The position numbers were made by a program, and so were the translations under genes. A stretch of 64,000 nucleotides of DNA from Acidovorax benzenivorans (GTDB taxonomy: Bacteria > Pseudomonadota > Gammaproteobacteria > Burkholderiales > Burkholderiaceae_C), in the NCBI RefSeq assembly GCF_028680575.1, contig NZ_JAPCKI010000016.1:57613-121612 (forward strand), given 5' to 3'. Positions 37,701 to 45,640 of this stretch are shown piece by piece; position 1 is the first letter of the stretch, and every line of letters begins with the position of its first letter. A model generated the notes under the pieces. It was not told the DNA's origin. It worked only from the letters and a program-made list of their open reading frames with translations, and did no database searches.

Positions 37701-38373
37701 CGAGGCCTTGATCCGCTGGAACGACCCCCGCCGGGGCCTGGTGCCGCCCGCCCAATTCATCCCCGTGCTGGAAGAAACCGGCTTGATCTACGACGTGGGC
37801 CGCTGGGCGCTGCGCCAGGCCCTGGCCGACAACCTACGCTGGCGCCAGGCGGGGCTGGCGCCGCTGCGGGTGGCGGTCAATGTGTCGTTCTTGCAGCTGC
37901 GCCACCGGGGCTTCATCGCCGAGGTACGCGACGCCGTGGCCCACGATGCCGGGGCTGGAGCGGGGCTAGAGCTGGAGATCACCGAAAGCATGGTCATGGA
38001 CGATGTGCAGCACAGCACCGCCAGCCTGCATGCGCTGCGCGAGATGGGCATCACCATCGCCATCGACGACTTTGGCACGGGGTTCTCGTCACTGAGCTAC
38101 CTGGCCAAACTGCCGGTGGACACGCTCAAGATCGACCGGTCCTTCATCCTGAACATGGCCTCGGGTCCGCAGGGTGTTGCATTGGTGTCCACCATCATCA
38201 ACCTGGGTCACTCGCTGGGGCTGGAGGTGGTGGCCGAAGGCGTGGAGACCGAGGACCAGTCTCGACGCCTTGCGCTTTTGGGCTGCGACGAGATCCAGGG
38301 ATATCTGCTGAGCAAGCCTGTGCCCGCCGAGGTGTTTGAGGCGCAGTTTCTGCGGACTCTGGTAGGGAAATAA
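34741..38373 (+). CDS. Receiver-GAF-PAS-GGDEF(degenerate)-EAL protein, probable c-di-GMP phosphodiesterase
   Basis: A 1210-residue soluble protein. Order: receiver with Asp52 (ISDILMPTMDG) 1-125; GAF about 165-320; coiled coil; PAS about 350-465; PAS about 470-600; GAF about 610-765; GGDEF-like 780-940; EAL 950-1205. In the GGDEF domain the signature is replaced by GVNSF at 860-864, so cyclase activity is not expected. The EAL domain is intact: EALIRW (988-993), ITESMVMDD, IAIDDFGTGFSSLSY, LKIDRSFI and VVAEGVETEDQ. It probably degrades c-di-GMP in response to phosphorylation by the upstream kinase. Confidence 0.93.
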   Translation: MAKILVVDDLPANRALVVTLIGHSGHQALEAADGAEALAVVRAERPDLVISDILMPTMDGFEFVRQLRSEHGLAATQVIFCSAHYREDEALRLAEACGVTQVLFKPCEPQDILAAIEQALTQIRHQPSVALEHSFQTRHLQLMTDKLTGNMAELEAMNRRLSALTDLNLQLASERDPQVLLANVCRVARELVGAQYAVLCVVRKHSDGSIACTSGIEPAQQTGLLDLPVVSHGLLGQLRAERRPHRLANPGGDPVALGLPAGYPPVHTAVVAPIVSLSFSYGWLCLANKQGADAFSADDEKVLAILGAQVGRIYENGSLYLEIQQHAEQLQVQVQERQRAMDALRANKASLRRAQALAKISHVISGPDGAFESWLDTLPDMLGLDESAMPRSARDWLVLVHPDDRDMFRRHALQASQQGARMDFTYRVLCGDGQPLYLRQVMEPLEDEAGRGEQGRWFNTIQDVTKEKRAEEELHESDRRFNDMLDKVEMISLMLDCEGRITYCNDYLLRLTGWQRDEVFGRNWFDLFVPPELGNVRGVFADVLADRPSAWHYDNEILTRSGGRRLVHWNNTVLRSVGGQVTGVAALGEDITARRDAEHRVKRLNRVYAVLSGINTLIVRVRQRDELFREACRIAVEHGQFKIAWIGRVDHTLQEVVPVALAGAEADFLMLVRRRLWLSGTPREGESLSASVVRTQQAAVCEDIRNDPRVLVPKELAARGVASMAVLPLLVAHEVVGVMALFADEARFFDDDEMHLLTELAGDIGFAMDHLDKEERLNYLAYYDDITGLPNRTLFLERSGQHLRPREGAKALKGMGLMDISRFRFVNDTLGRQEGDELLKQVALRLQQAAGDAYDVARIGVNSFGIAVTDARDAGAVAMALDGLMRACFDAPFVLGGTELRMAAKAGVALYPMDGADAETLLRNAEAALNKAKASADSLLFYTSEMNTRVAEALSLEGRLRDALEQGQFVLHYQPKQHLATGAIAGAEALIRWNDPRRGLVPPAQFIPVLEETGLIYDVGRWALRQALADNLRWRQAGLAPLRVAVNVSFLQLRHRGFIAEVRDAVAHDAGAGAGLELEITESMVMDDVQHSTASLHALREMGITIAIDDFGTGFSSLSYLAKLPVDTLKIDRSFILNMASGPQGVALVSTIINLGHSLGLEVVAEGVETEDQSRRLALLGCDEIQGYLLSKPVPAEVFEAQFLRTLVGK

Positions 38374-38378
38374 CAGGC

Positions 38379-38402
38379 AAAAAAAACCGACCCGAAGGTC
38401 GG
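38379..38402. terminator. Intrinsic terminator between the EAL gene and mmsB
   Basis: A8 then CCGACC-CGAA-GGTCGG. The T run lies on the minus strand, so it terminates mmsB transcription best; it is about 90 bases past the mmsB stop. Confidence 0.75.
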
Positions 38403-38423
38403 CAGGGTCGGCAGGGTCGGCAT
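38397..38423 (+). repeat. Short tandem repeat, 9-bp unit, three copies
   Basis: GGTCGGCAG repeated three times (last copy ends in T). The first copy shares bases with the terminator stem. Too short and few to be more than simple sequence. Confidence 0.6.
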
Positions 38424-38490
38424 GGCCGACGTGGAGTGTGTGGCTGGTGGGGCCGCCGCAATGATCGGCAGGGCCGCCAGCCCTTCACCC

Positions 38491-39375
38491 TCAGCCTTTT
38501 TGCACCATCTTGATGATGCTGGAAAAATCCAGCGCGCCATGGCCCGCCAGGCTGTGCGCGGCGTACAGGTTGCGCGCCATGCCGCCCAGGGGCGTGGCGG
38601 CCTTCACCGCCATCGCGTTCTCTTGCGCCAGGCCCAGGTCCTTGAGCATCAGGTCCGTGCCAAAGCCGCCCGCATAGCCTTTGCTGGCGGGTGCGGTCTC
38701 CATCACGCCGGGGAAGGGGTTGTACTTCTCCAGCGCCCAGTTGCCGCCCGAGCTGCGGCGCATGATTTCGCTCAGCACCTTGGGGTCCAGGCCGTTGGCC
38801 ACGCCCAGGGCGATGGCTTCGCTGGTGCCTGCCATCAGGATGCCCAGCAGCATGTTGTTGCAGATCTTGGCCGTCTGGCCTGCGCCCACGCTGCCTGCGT
38901 GGAAGATGTTGGCGCCCATTTTTTCGAGCACGGGGCGGGCGCGTTCCAGGTCGGCCGCATCGCCGCCCACCATGAAGGTGAGGGTGCCTGCAATGGCGCC
39001 GCCGGTGCCGCCCGAGACGGGGGCGTCGATAAAGGCCACGCCCTTGGCCTTGGCGGCCTCGGCCACCTTGCGGGAGGTGGCGGCGGCGATGGTGGAACAG
39101 TCGATGATCAGCGTGCCTGCAGGCAACTGGGCCAGCAGCTCGCCTGCGCCCAGAAAGAGGCCTTCCACATGCTGGCTGGCGGGCAGCATGCTGATGACGA
39201 CTTCGGCACCCGCCACGGCGGCCTTGGCGTCAGCGGCGATGGGCACGCCGTCTGCGGCCAGCTTGTCGCGCGCGGGTTGCGAGAGGTCAAACGCGCGCAC
39301 TTCGTGGCCTGCCTTGTGCAGGTTGTGTGCCATGGGGCCGCCCATGTTGCCGAGGCCGATGAATGCGATTTTCAT
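38491..39375 (-). CDS. mmsB: 3-hydroxyisobutyrate dehydrogenase
   Basis: A 294-residue NAD-dependent enzyme of valine degradation, forming methylmalonate semialdehyde. Rossmann motif IAFIGLGNMGGPMAHNLHKAGHEV; substrate-binding DAPVSGGTGGA; catalytic Lys in GQTAKICNNMLLG; C-terminal LMLKDLGLAQENA. With the acyl-CoA dehydrogenase (40489) and mmsA (42259) on the same strand it makes up the lower valine pathway, although three unrelated genes are interspersed. Confidence 0.95.
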   Translation of the reverse strand: MKIAFIGLGNMGGPMAHNLHKAGHEVRAFDLSQPARDKLAADGVPIAADAKAAVAGAEVVISMLPASQHVEGLFLGAGELLAQLPAGTLIIDCSTIAAATSRKVAEAAKAKGVAFIDAPVSGGTGGAIAGTLTFMVGGDAADLERARPVLEKMGANIFHAGSVGAGQTAKICNNMLLGILMAGTSEAIALGVANGLDPKVLSEIMRRSSGGNWALEKYNPFPGVMETAPASKGYAGGFGTDLMLKDLGLAQENAMAVKAATPLGGMARNLYAAHSLAGHGALDFSSIIKMVQKG

Positions 39376-39424
39376 GGTGTGTTGCTCCTGGATGTCGTTG
39401 TGATGGTGAAAGGGAAAGGGTCTG

Positions 39425-39484
39425 TGTTTGATATGAAATTAATAGCTGGTAACGCTTGTCCATCAAGCGCTAGAGGCTAAAAAG
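39425..39484 (+). repeat. Dispersed palindromic repeat, intergenic copy, forward
   Basis: GATATGAAATTAATAGCTGG, then AACGCTTGTCCATCAAGCGC and TAGAGGCTAAAAAG. The arm AACGCTTG/CAAGCGC is itself an inverted repeat. Confidence 0.8.
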
Positions 39485-39493
39485 ACTTGAAGT

Positions 39494-39895
39494 TCATTCG
39501 GCGATGTCTGCTCCACGGCTGGCCAACTCGGCCCGCAGCACCGAGCGGTGGCAGCGCGCCTCGTCTTCGCAGTAGCAGCCCAGCGACATCGCACTGTGGT
39601 GCGATAGCGCGGCCAGCAAATCCAGCGTGCGGCTGGCCTCGGGCTGAGCCAGCTCCTTGCGGAACTGTTTGGCGAACGCCTCCCACGCCTTGTCGCCTTC
39701 TTGGCCGGGTTGCACCTGTTGGCCCTGGGCCATCAAGTCGGCGCTGGGGGAGAGCAGGGGGTACCACACGTCGTAGTAGTCGCGGCTGGCGAACTCGGCC
39801 TTGGGCACGCCACGCGGCGGGCGGCGCACAGTGCCGATGCGGGTGCCTTCCCCGGCGGCGCGCGGGGTGCCAAGGCGGACGATGCGAAGGGGCAT
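39494..39895 (-). CDS. DUF488 family protein
   Basis: A 133-residue protein from the ATG at 39895 (MPLRIVRLGTPRAAGEGTRIGTVRR). The DUF488 pattern includes RDYYDVWYPLLSPS, WEAFAKQFRKELAQPEA and LGCYCEDEARCHRSVL with its conserved Cys pair. The family is widespread and uncharacterised; the CYC-x8-C motif suggests a metal or redox site. It lies between mmsB and a TfoX-like gene, 41 bases after the latter. Confidence 0.87.
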   Translation of the reverse strand: MPLRIVRLGTPRAAGEGTRIGTVRRPPRGVPKAEFASRDYYDVWYPLLSPSADLMAQGQQVQPGQEGDKAWEAFAKQFRKELAQPEASRTLDLLAALSHHSAMSLGCYCEDEARCHRSVLRAELASRGADIAE

Positions 39896-39936
39896 GGTGG
39901 TGGGCTCCGAGTGGGCGTTGTTAGAGGGCGGGCCGG

Positions 39937-40422
39937 TCAGTCGTCGGCTTCGAAGATGTTGTGCTTCTTTTTGGCAGCGGCCGTGGCTTTGGTTGCTGTG
40001 TTCTTCGGCTTGGCGCGGCTGCGGGCGGGCACCTGTTTGCCCGCAGCTGGGGGGCCGGTGGTTGGCTTCTTCTTGCGAGGCGAAGCCTTGGCCAGTGGGT
40101 TGTAGGCCAGGGCTTCTTCGAGCCAGTAGTTCCACTGCGCACGCGTGGTGTAGCCGTTGGGCTCCACCCAGAAGTAGCCCTGCATGCCCCCGCCGGGCGA
40201 GAGTTCGCGGGTGTTCTGCATCTCCTGCAGCGTGCCGTGGCGGTCGGGCGGCAGGCGCACCAGCAGGTCTTCGCCCTTGATGCCGATGCACAGCTTGCCG
40301 TCCACAAAAAAGCAGTAGCAGCCGAACATCGTGCGCTCGTCCACGTCGCTGCGGTGCGCGAATGCGCCGCGCACGGCGTCGATCAGGTGCAGGGTTTCGT
40401 CGCTGAGGGGGCGTGCAGGCAT
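39937..40422 (-). CDS. TfoX/Sxy N-terminal domain protein with basic tail
   Basis: A 161-residue protein. Residues 5-110 match the TfoX N-terminal domain (VRGAFAHRSDVDERTMFGCYCFFVDGKLCIGIKGEDLLVRLP). Residues 115-155 form a Lys/Pro/Ala-rich basic tail (SPRKKKPTTGPP, then AAAKKKHNIFEADD). TfoX/Sxy proteins control competence in some gammaproteobacteria, but isolated N-terminal-domain proteins are of unknown role. A copy of the dispersed repeat lies just upstream, overlapping its likely promoter. Confidence 0.87.
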   Translation of the reverse strand: MPARPLSDETLHLIDAVRGAFAHRSDVDERTMFGCYCFFVDGKLCIGIKGEDLLVRLPPDRHGTLQEMQNTRELSPGGGMQGYFWVEPNGYTTRAQWNYWLEEALAYNPLAKASPRKKKPTTGPPAAGKQVPARSRAKPKNTATKATAAAKKKHNIFEADD

Positions 40423-40432
40423 GGATTTGAAT

Positions 40433-40482
40433 CAAATTGGCCGCTAGCGCTTGTTAAATAAGCGCAAGCAGCTATCAAATAT
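40433..40482 (-). repeat. Dispersed palindromic repeat, intergenic copy, reverse
   Basis: Minus strand: ATATTTGATAGCTGCTTGC, then GCGCTTATTTAACAAGCGC (perfect GCGCTT/AAGCGC arms) and TAGCGGCCAATTTG. It fills nearly the whole gap between the acyl-CoA dehydrogenase and the TfoX gene. Confidence 0.8.
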
Positions 40483-40488
40483 GTAGTG

Positions 40489-41655
40489 CTAGCGAATGGC
40501 CTCCGTCGCGTCGCCATCCAGCATGCGCCGCGCAATGATGACGCGCATGATTTCGTTGGTGCCCTCCAGAATCTGGTGCACGCGCGCATCGCGCAGCAGG
40601 CGCTCCAGCGGGTATTCGCGGATGTAGCCGTAGCCGCCGTGCAGCTGCAAGGCGTCGTTGATGACGGTGAAGCCTGCGTCGGTGGCAAAACGCTTGGCCA
40701 TGGCGCAGTAGGTCGATGCGTCGCGCGCACCGGCGTCGAGCTTGCTCGCGGCCAGGCGCACCATCTGGCGGGCAGCGACCAGCTCGGTGGCCATGTCGGC
40801 CAGCTTGAACTGCAGGGCCTGGAAGCTGGCGATGGGTTTACCGAACTGCTTGCGGTCTTGCATGTACTGCTGGGCAGCGTTGAGTGCGCCTTGCGCCGCG
40901 CCCACCGAGCAGGTGGCGATGTTGATGCGGCCGCCGTCCAGGCCCTTCATAGCGATCTTGAAGCCTTCGCCCTCGCGGCCGAGCAGGTGATCGGCGGGGA
41001 TGCGCACGTTGTCAAAGCTGATGGTGCGGGTGGGCTGGCTGTTCCAGCCCATCTTGTGTTCCTTCTTGCCATAGGTGATGCCGGGTGCATCGGCTGGCAC
41101 TGCAAAGGCGCTGATGCCACCTGCGCCCGATTGCGCATCACCCGTGCGGGCCATGAGCACCAGCACATCGGTGCTGCCTGCGCCGCTGATGAATGCCTTG
41201 GCGCCGTTGATGACGTATGCGTTGCCGACCAGCTCGGCGCGGGTTTTGAGCGATGCGGCATCCGAGCCCGCACCGGGTTCGGTCAGGCAGTAGCTGGCAA
41301 GCTTTTCGCCCGTGGTCAGCAGCGGCCCCCAGTGGTCGCGCACGGCGGGGGTGGCCCAGGTGCCCAGCATCCAGGTGGCCATGTTGTGGATGGTGATGAA
41401 GGCGGTGGTGCTGGGGTCCACGGCCGCCATTTCTTCAAAGACCAGCGTGGCGTCCAGGCGGGGCAGGGCGAGGCCACCGGCGGCTTCGGGCGCGTACAGG
41501 CCACAAAAACCCAGCTCGCCCGCCTTGGCGATGGCTTCTTTGGGGAAGATGCCCTCGGCGTCCCACAACGCCGCATGGGGCGCGAACTCGGCTTGCGCAA
41601 AGTCGCGGGCCGTCTGGGCAAAGGCGCGTTGTTCTTCGGTGAGTTCAAAGTCCAT
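40489..41655 (-). CDS. Acyl-CoA dehydrogenase, probable isobutyryl-CoA dehydrogenase
   Basis: A 388-residue FAD enzyme: MDFELTEEQRAFAQTARDFA, the two family signatures CLTEPGAGSDAASLKT and QLHGGYGYIREYPLERLLRDARVHQILEGTNEIMRVII, with the putative catalytic Glu in EGTNEI. It oxidises an acyl-CoA to the 2-enoyl-CoA. The substrate is inferred from position between mmsB and mmsA: isobutyryl-CoA of valine degradation is the best guess. The C-terminus ends on TAG just after a dispersed repeat. Confidence 0.92.
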   Translation of the reverse strand: MDFELTEEQRAFAQTARDFAQAEFAPHAALWDAEGIFPKEAIAKAGELGFCGLYAPEAAGGLALPRLDATLVFEEMAAVDPSTTAFITIHNMATWMLGTWATPAVRDHWGPLLTTGEKLASYCLTEPGAGSDAASLKTRAELVGNAYVINGAKAFISGAGSTDVLVLMARTGDAQSGAGGISAFAVPADAPGITYGKKEHKMGWNSQPTRTISFDNVRIPADHLLGREGEGFKIAMKGLDGGRINIATCSVGAAQGALNAAQQYMQDRKQFGKPIASFQALQFKLADMATELVAARQMVRLAASKLDAGARDASTYCAMAKRFATDAGFTVINDALQLHGGYGYIREYPLERLLRDARVHQILEGTNEIMRVIIARRMLDGDATEAIR

Positions 41656-41700
41656 GGTGTTCTGTCTCGTCGTCGGTTCTTGTTGTTCTGTGCGCCCGGT

Positions 41701-42117
41701 TCAGGGCTTGGCGGACGGGTGGTCCAGCGTCAGCCAGCGCATCAGGCCCTTGCGGCGCGCCTCGGTCTCGGCCGTCAAACACTCGTGGTACAGACGCGGC
41801 CACTGGGGCTGCGACTCGGCACTGCGCGTGGCCTGCTTGCAGCGGGTGGTTCGCTCGCGTTGCCAGGCCGTGTGCTCCTGGCGCAGCTGGGGCCGTTCAT
41901 GCGCCGACAGGGCGCGCATCACATCGCCGTAGAGGATTGCGATCTGCGTGTCTGCCGCCTGAAAGGCCTGCACGGCGCAGGCATTGGTTTCGTCTACGCT
42001 GCCGCTAGGCTTGCAGGCGGCGCCGGCCTGTGCGTGGGCATTGGCTCCCATCAGCATCACGCAAGCCGCACCGAAGACCATTGCGAATCCCCGCTTCTTC
42101 GTCTTGAAAATTTGCAT
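41701..42117 (-). CDS. LprI/DUF1311-like secreted protein
   Basis: A 138-residue protein with a signal peptide (FKTKKRGFAMVFGAACVMLMGANAHAQ). Four Cys residues of the mature part (CKPSG, NACAVQAF, TRCKQATR, YHECL) and the motif YGDVMRALSAHERPQLRQEHTAWQRER match DUF1311, the fold of the lysozyme inhibitor LprI. It is likely periplasmic with two disulfides. It lies between mmsA and the acyl-CoA dehydrogenase but has no obvious link with valine metabolism. Confidence 0.85.
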   Translation of the reverse strand: MQIFKTKKRGFAMVFGAACVMLMGANAHAQAGAACKPSGSVDETNACAVQAFQAADTQIAILYGDVMRALSAHERPQLRQEHTAWQRERTTRCKQATRSAESQPQWPRLYHECLTAETEARRKGLMRWLTLDHPSAKP

Positions 42118-42258
42118 GCCCTGCTTTTACCACCGACAACCGCGCGCAAAAACTGGCGCGGCACTAAGCCAGTGCCACCGCGCAAGGGCCACCCTGCCGC
42201 GCTGGTGGCGTCCCCCGCAGCGATGCAGAAGGGGGACGACGCGAAGCGGCTCTGGGGG

Positions 42259-43782
42259 TTACTTCAGACTTATGGTGGTGTTCACGCCATGCGACGTGGT
42301 GCTGTCGTCAAACCAGCGGGCCGTCACCGTCTTGGTCTGCGTGTAGAACATGATGACCTGCTTGCCGTAAGGGCCCAGGTCGCCCAGCTTGGACGCGCGC
42401 GAACCCGTGAACGAGAACAGGGGCACTGGCACAGGGATTGGCACATTGATGCCGACCTGGCCCACGTCGATTTCTTCCTGAAACTTGCGCGCTGCCGCAC
42501 CCGACTGGGTGAAGATGGCGGTGCCGTTGCCGTTGGGGTTGCTGTTGATGAACTCGATGGCTTCGTCGATGTCGGCAGCAGGCACCAGGGCCAGCACGGG
42601 GCCAAAGATTTCCTGGTCGTAGATGGCCATGCCGGGCTTCACGTTCGAGAAGATCGTTGGGCCCACGAAGTTGCCCTTTTCATAGCCGGGCACCACAGGC
42701 TTGCGGCCGTCCAGCTCCAGCGTGGCGCCATCGGCGATGCCGCGTTCGATCAGGCCTTCCACACGCGAGAGCGCCGCGCAGGACACTAGCGGCCCCACGT
42801 CCGTGCCCTTTTCGGTGCCGCCGTTGACCCTGAGCGTTTTGGCCTTGGCCACCAGATCGGGAATCCACTTTTGCGCCTCGCCCACCAGCACCACCACGGG
42901 CAGGGCCATGCAGCGCTGGCCGGCGGCGCCGAACGCGGCACCGGCGATGGCGTTGAGCGACTGTTCCTTGTTCGCGTCGGGCAGGATGATCGCGTGGTTC
43001 TTGGCGCCCATCATGCATTGCGCGCGCTTGCCGGCCAGGGTGGCGCGGTTGTACACATGGGTGCCTACCTTGGTGGAGCCCACGAAGGACACGGCCTTGA
43101 TGTCCTTGTGGTCGCAGATCGCGTTCACGGCCATTTCGCCGCCGTGGATCACGTTGAGCACGCCGGGTGGAATGCCTGCTTCGAGTGCCAGCTCCACCAG
43201 GCGCATGGTCACCATGGGGTCCTGCTCGGAGGGCTTGAGCACGAAGGTGTTGCCCGTGGCAATCGCCATGGGGAACATCCACAGCGGGATCATGGCCGGG
43301 AAGTTGAACGGCGTGATGCCTGCGCACACACCCAGGGGCTGCAGCAGGGTGTAGGTGTCCACGCCACCGGCCACGTTGTTGGCCAGCTCGCCCAGTTGCA
43401 GGTTGCCGATGCTGGCAGCGTGCTCGACCACTTCGAGGCCACGGAACACATCACCTTCGGCATCGGGCAGGGTCTTGCCTTGTTCGGCCGTGAGGATGGC
43501 GGCCAGCTCGGCCATGTTTTCGCGGATCAGCTGCTGGTACTTGAGGAAGATGCGGGCGCGCGTGCCGATGGGCGTCTTCTTCCAGGTCTTGAACGCTTCC
43601 TTGGCCGAGGCCACGGCGGCATTGATTTCGTCTGCCGTGGCAAACGGCACGCGGGCCAGCACCTGCTGCGTGGCGGGGTTCACCACATCGCGCCACTCGG
43701 TGGTCTTTGACTCGACGAACTGGCCGCCGATCAGCAGCTTGACGGTGGGGGCCAGTACGGCCGAGGAAGTGGGTGCGTTCAT
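42259..43782 (-). CDS. mmsA: Methylmalonate-semialdehyde dehydrogenase, CoA-acylating
   Basis: A 507-residue enzyme from the ATG at 43782 ([20 protein letters not shown]). It converts methylmalonate semialdehyde to propionyl-CoA in valine (and thymine, myo-inositol) breakdown. Family-specific marks are [54 protein letters not shown] and the catalytic Cys291 in AAGQRCMAL. It is divergent from a LysR regulator across 157 bp that contains overlapping inverted repeats, so this LysR is the likely controller. Confidence 0.96.
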   Translation of the reverse strand: MNAPTSSAVLAPTVKLLIGGQFVESKTTEWRDVVNPATQQVLARVPFATADEINAAVASAKEAFKTWKKTPIGTRARIFLKYQQLIRENMAELAAILTAEQGKTLPDAEGDVFRGLEVVEHAASIGNLQLGELANNVAGGVDTYTLLQPLGVCAGITPFNFPAMIPLWMFPMAIATGNTFVLKPSEQDPMVTMRLVELALEAGIPPGVLNVIHGGEMAVNAICDHKDIKAVSFVGSTKVGTHVYNRATLAGKRAQCMMGAKNHAIILPDANKEQSLNAIAGAAFGAAGQRCMALPVVVLVGEAQKWIPDLVAKAKTLRVNGGTEKGTDVGPLVSCAALSRVEGLIERGIADGATLELDGRKPVVPGYEKGNFVGPTIFSNVKPGMAIYDQEIFGPVLALVPAADIDEAIEFINSNPNGNGTAIFTQSGAAARKFQEEIDVGQVGINVPIPVPVPLFSFTGSRASKLGDLGPYGKQVIMFYTQTKTVTARWFDDSTTSHGVNTTISLK

Positions 43783-43847
43783 GGGTTTGTCTCCTGAAAA
43801 AGCGGGCAGTGATGGGGGCAAGATGCCCAAAACATCGCCATCCTATC

Positions 43848-43876
43848 TGTGCAGAATTGTCTGCACAATAGACAAT
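43848..43876. promoter_or_regulatory. Two overlapping inverted repeats between mmsA and LysR gene
   Basis: TGTGCA-N8-TGCACA (43848-43867) overlaps ATTGTCT-N7-AGACAAT (43856-43876). The second is a perfect 7-bp-arm dyad of the T-N11-A kind used by LysR proteins. It is 64 bases from the LysR start and 66 from the mmsA start. Confidence 0.6.
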
Positions 43877-43939
43877 GGTGCGCATCAGATTTGCAAAAAT
43901 GCACATCGATGCTTTCCATCAACCCATACGGACCGCACC

Positions 43940-44863
43940 ATGGACTGGGACAACTTGCGCTACTTTTTGGAGCTGGCCCGTGCGGGCACGCTGGTGGGCG
44001 CGGCGCGCCGCCTGGCGGTGGACCACACCACCGTGGCGCGCCGCCTGCAGGCGCTTGAAAAACAAGTGGGCTCGGCCCTGTTTGCGCGCGAGGCGGGTGG
44101 CCACCGGCTGACCGAGGCCGGGCGCGCCCTGCTGCCACAGGTCGAGGCTATGGAAGCAGCCTTTCTGGTGGTGGAAAACGCAGCACCCGGCGTGCGCCAG
44201 GGGTTGCAGGGTCTGGTGCGCATCGGCACCACCGAGGGCTTTGGCAACCTGATCCTGGCGCCCCAGCTGGCGCACTTTGCCCTGGAGCATCCGGGCCTGG
44301 TGCTGGACCTGCTGGCCCTGCCGCGCCTGGTGCACCTGTCGCGCCGCGAGGCGGACATCGTGATCTCGCTGGAGCGCCCGGCGCGCGGCGCAGTGCTGGT
44401 GGTCAAGCTCACCGACTATGTGCTGCAGCTCTACGGCACGCGCAGCTACCTGGCCCGGCATGGGCCCATCCACACGGCAGACGACCTGCGCGGTCATGCT
44501 TTCATCAGTTATGTGGACGATCTGCTGTTCAGCAAGGAGCTGCAGATCCTGGACGAACTGCACCGCCCCGCGCACTTTGTGCTGCGCAGCACCAGCATCC
44601 TGGCGCAGTACGAGGCTGCGCGCGTGGGGGCGGGGCTAGCGGTGCTGCCCGCCTTTGTGGCAGCCCAAGACCCATCGCTGGTGCCCGTGTTGCCCGGGGT
44701 CGCGCGGTTTCAGCGCACTTTCTGGATGTCCATGCCCGGCGACAACAAACATGTAGCGCGCATGCAGGCCACCTGGGCGTTTTTGCGCGAGGCGGTGGCG
44801 GCGCAGCAGGGGTTGCTGTTGCCGGAAGCCGGTGCTGTGGAGTCACGTGTGGATCGCGATTGA
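43940..44863 (+). CDS. LysR-type regulator divergent from mmsA
   Basis: A 307-residue regulator from the ATG at 43940 (MDWDNLRYFLELARAGTLVGAARRL). The N-terminal HTH (AVDHTTVARRLQALEKQVGSALF) is of the subfamily with a short leading MDWDNLR. The effector domain runs about 90-290. It is transcribed away from mmsA and probably controls the valine genes. Its last codons and stop overlap the 3' half of a dispersed repeat, so the C-terminus (VESRVDRD) may have been altered by it. Confidence 0.92.
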   Translation: MDWDNLRYFLELARAGTLVGAARRLAVDHTTVARRLQALEKQVGSALFAREAGGHRLTEAGRALLPQVEAMEAAFLVVENAAPGVRQGLQGLVRIGTTEGFGNLILAPQLAHFALEHPGLVLDLLALPRLVHLSRREADIVISLERPARGAVLVVKLTDYVLQLYGTRSYLARHGPIHTADDLRGHAFISYVDDLLFSKELQILDELHRPAHFVLRSTSILAQYEAARVGAGLAVLPAFVAAQDPSLVPVLPGVARFQRTFWMSMPGDNKHVARMQATWAFLREAVAAQQGLLLPEAGAVESRVDRD

Positions 44864-44883
44864 TGGATAGGCGCCAGCGGACA
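44861..44883 (+). repeat. Partial dispersed repeat (3' half) at the LysR stop codon
   Basis: TGATGGATAGGCGCCAGCGG, equal to the right half of the unit at 53753 (TTGATGGATAGGCGCTAGGGG) apart from a few bases. The TGA stop of the LysR gene is within it. Confidence 0.6.
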
Positions 44884-45004
44884 CTTCGTGTTGTGATTGC
44901 TTGCAACCTGGCTGGGCATCAAGATGCCAAGAGGGGCTCCACCCGTGAATAGGATCGCCTTGCCTTGTATCCCCGTCCCACCATTGAATATTGGACATCG
45001 TCTC

Positions 45005-45457
45005 GTGAACTCTCTCGAACTCCAGTCATATCTCCATCAACACATCCCCTTGTCCCTGGCCATGCAGGTCACGGTGGTCGAGGCGTCCCCTCATCAGGTG
45101 GTGTTGAGTGCGCCATTGGCCCCCAACATCAACCACCGCGAGACGGTGTTTGGCGGCAGCGCGTCGGCCGTAGCCATCCTGGCGGCCTGGTCGATGCTGC
45201 ACGTGGGGCTTTCAGCCGAAGGGATGGGCAGCCGCCTGGTGATCCAGCGCAACACCATGGACTACTTGGCGCCCATTGAGGGCAGCTTTACCGCAGTGGC
45301 GCATGCTCCGGCGCAGCCCGCCTGGCAAGCGTTCACCCGCATGATTCAGCGCAAGGGGCTGGGTAGATTGACGCAGACGGCGATGCTGCACTATCAAGGC
45401 CAGGCCGTGGGATCGCTCTCTGGCGAGTTTGTGGCTTTCGGCCCAGGCCATGCGTGA
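45005..45457 (+). CDS. YiiD-type thioesterase domain protein (hotdog fold)
   Basis: From the GTG at 45005 the product has 150 residues (NSLELQSYLHQHIPLSLAMQVTVVEA). The hotdog pattern LSAPLAPNINHRETVFGGSASAVAILAAWSMLHV is the signature of the YiiD C-terminal domain family, putative acyl-CoA thioesterases. An upstream GTG at 44945 is in frame but gives a Pro-rich extension unlike the family. A single gene between LysR and an EF-hand protein; substrate unknown. Confidence 0.82.
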   Translation: MNSLELQSYLHQHIPLSLAMQVTVVEASPHQVVLSAPLAPNINHRETVFGGSASAVAILAAWSMLHVGLSAEGMGSRLVIQRNTMDYLAPIEGSFTAVAHAPAQPAWQAFTRMIQRKGLGRLTQTAMLHYQGQAVGSLSGEFVAFGPGHA

Positions 45458-45640
45458 CAGCTTTGGGTGGCTGGGCTTTGACTCACGCGGGGCACCTATG
45501 CACGACGCGCCAAATTCGCCCCTTTAGGCCCCGCTGATTCCCCCATTGCCTGTGCGGCAGGCGCGTAACCTTGTGGCACAGGGCGATGCCGTGGACTCTG
45601 GATGGATGGGGCCACGAAGGCAGTCGCCACACAGGAGTTC

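Noticed and set aside
35413..37755. 780-codon minus-strand ORF opposite the EAL protein
   Set aside because: Shadow frame of a convincing multi-domain gene; no family motif.
38397..38423. Possible CRISPR or structured tandem array
   Set aside because: Three 9-bp copies without spacers; only simple sequence next to a terminator.
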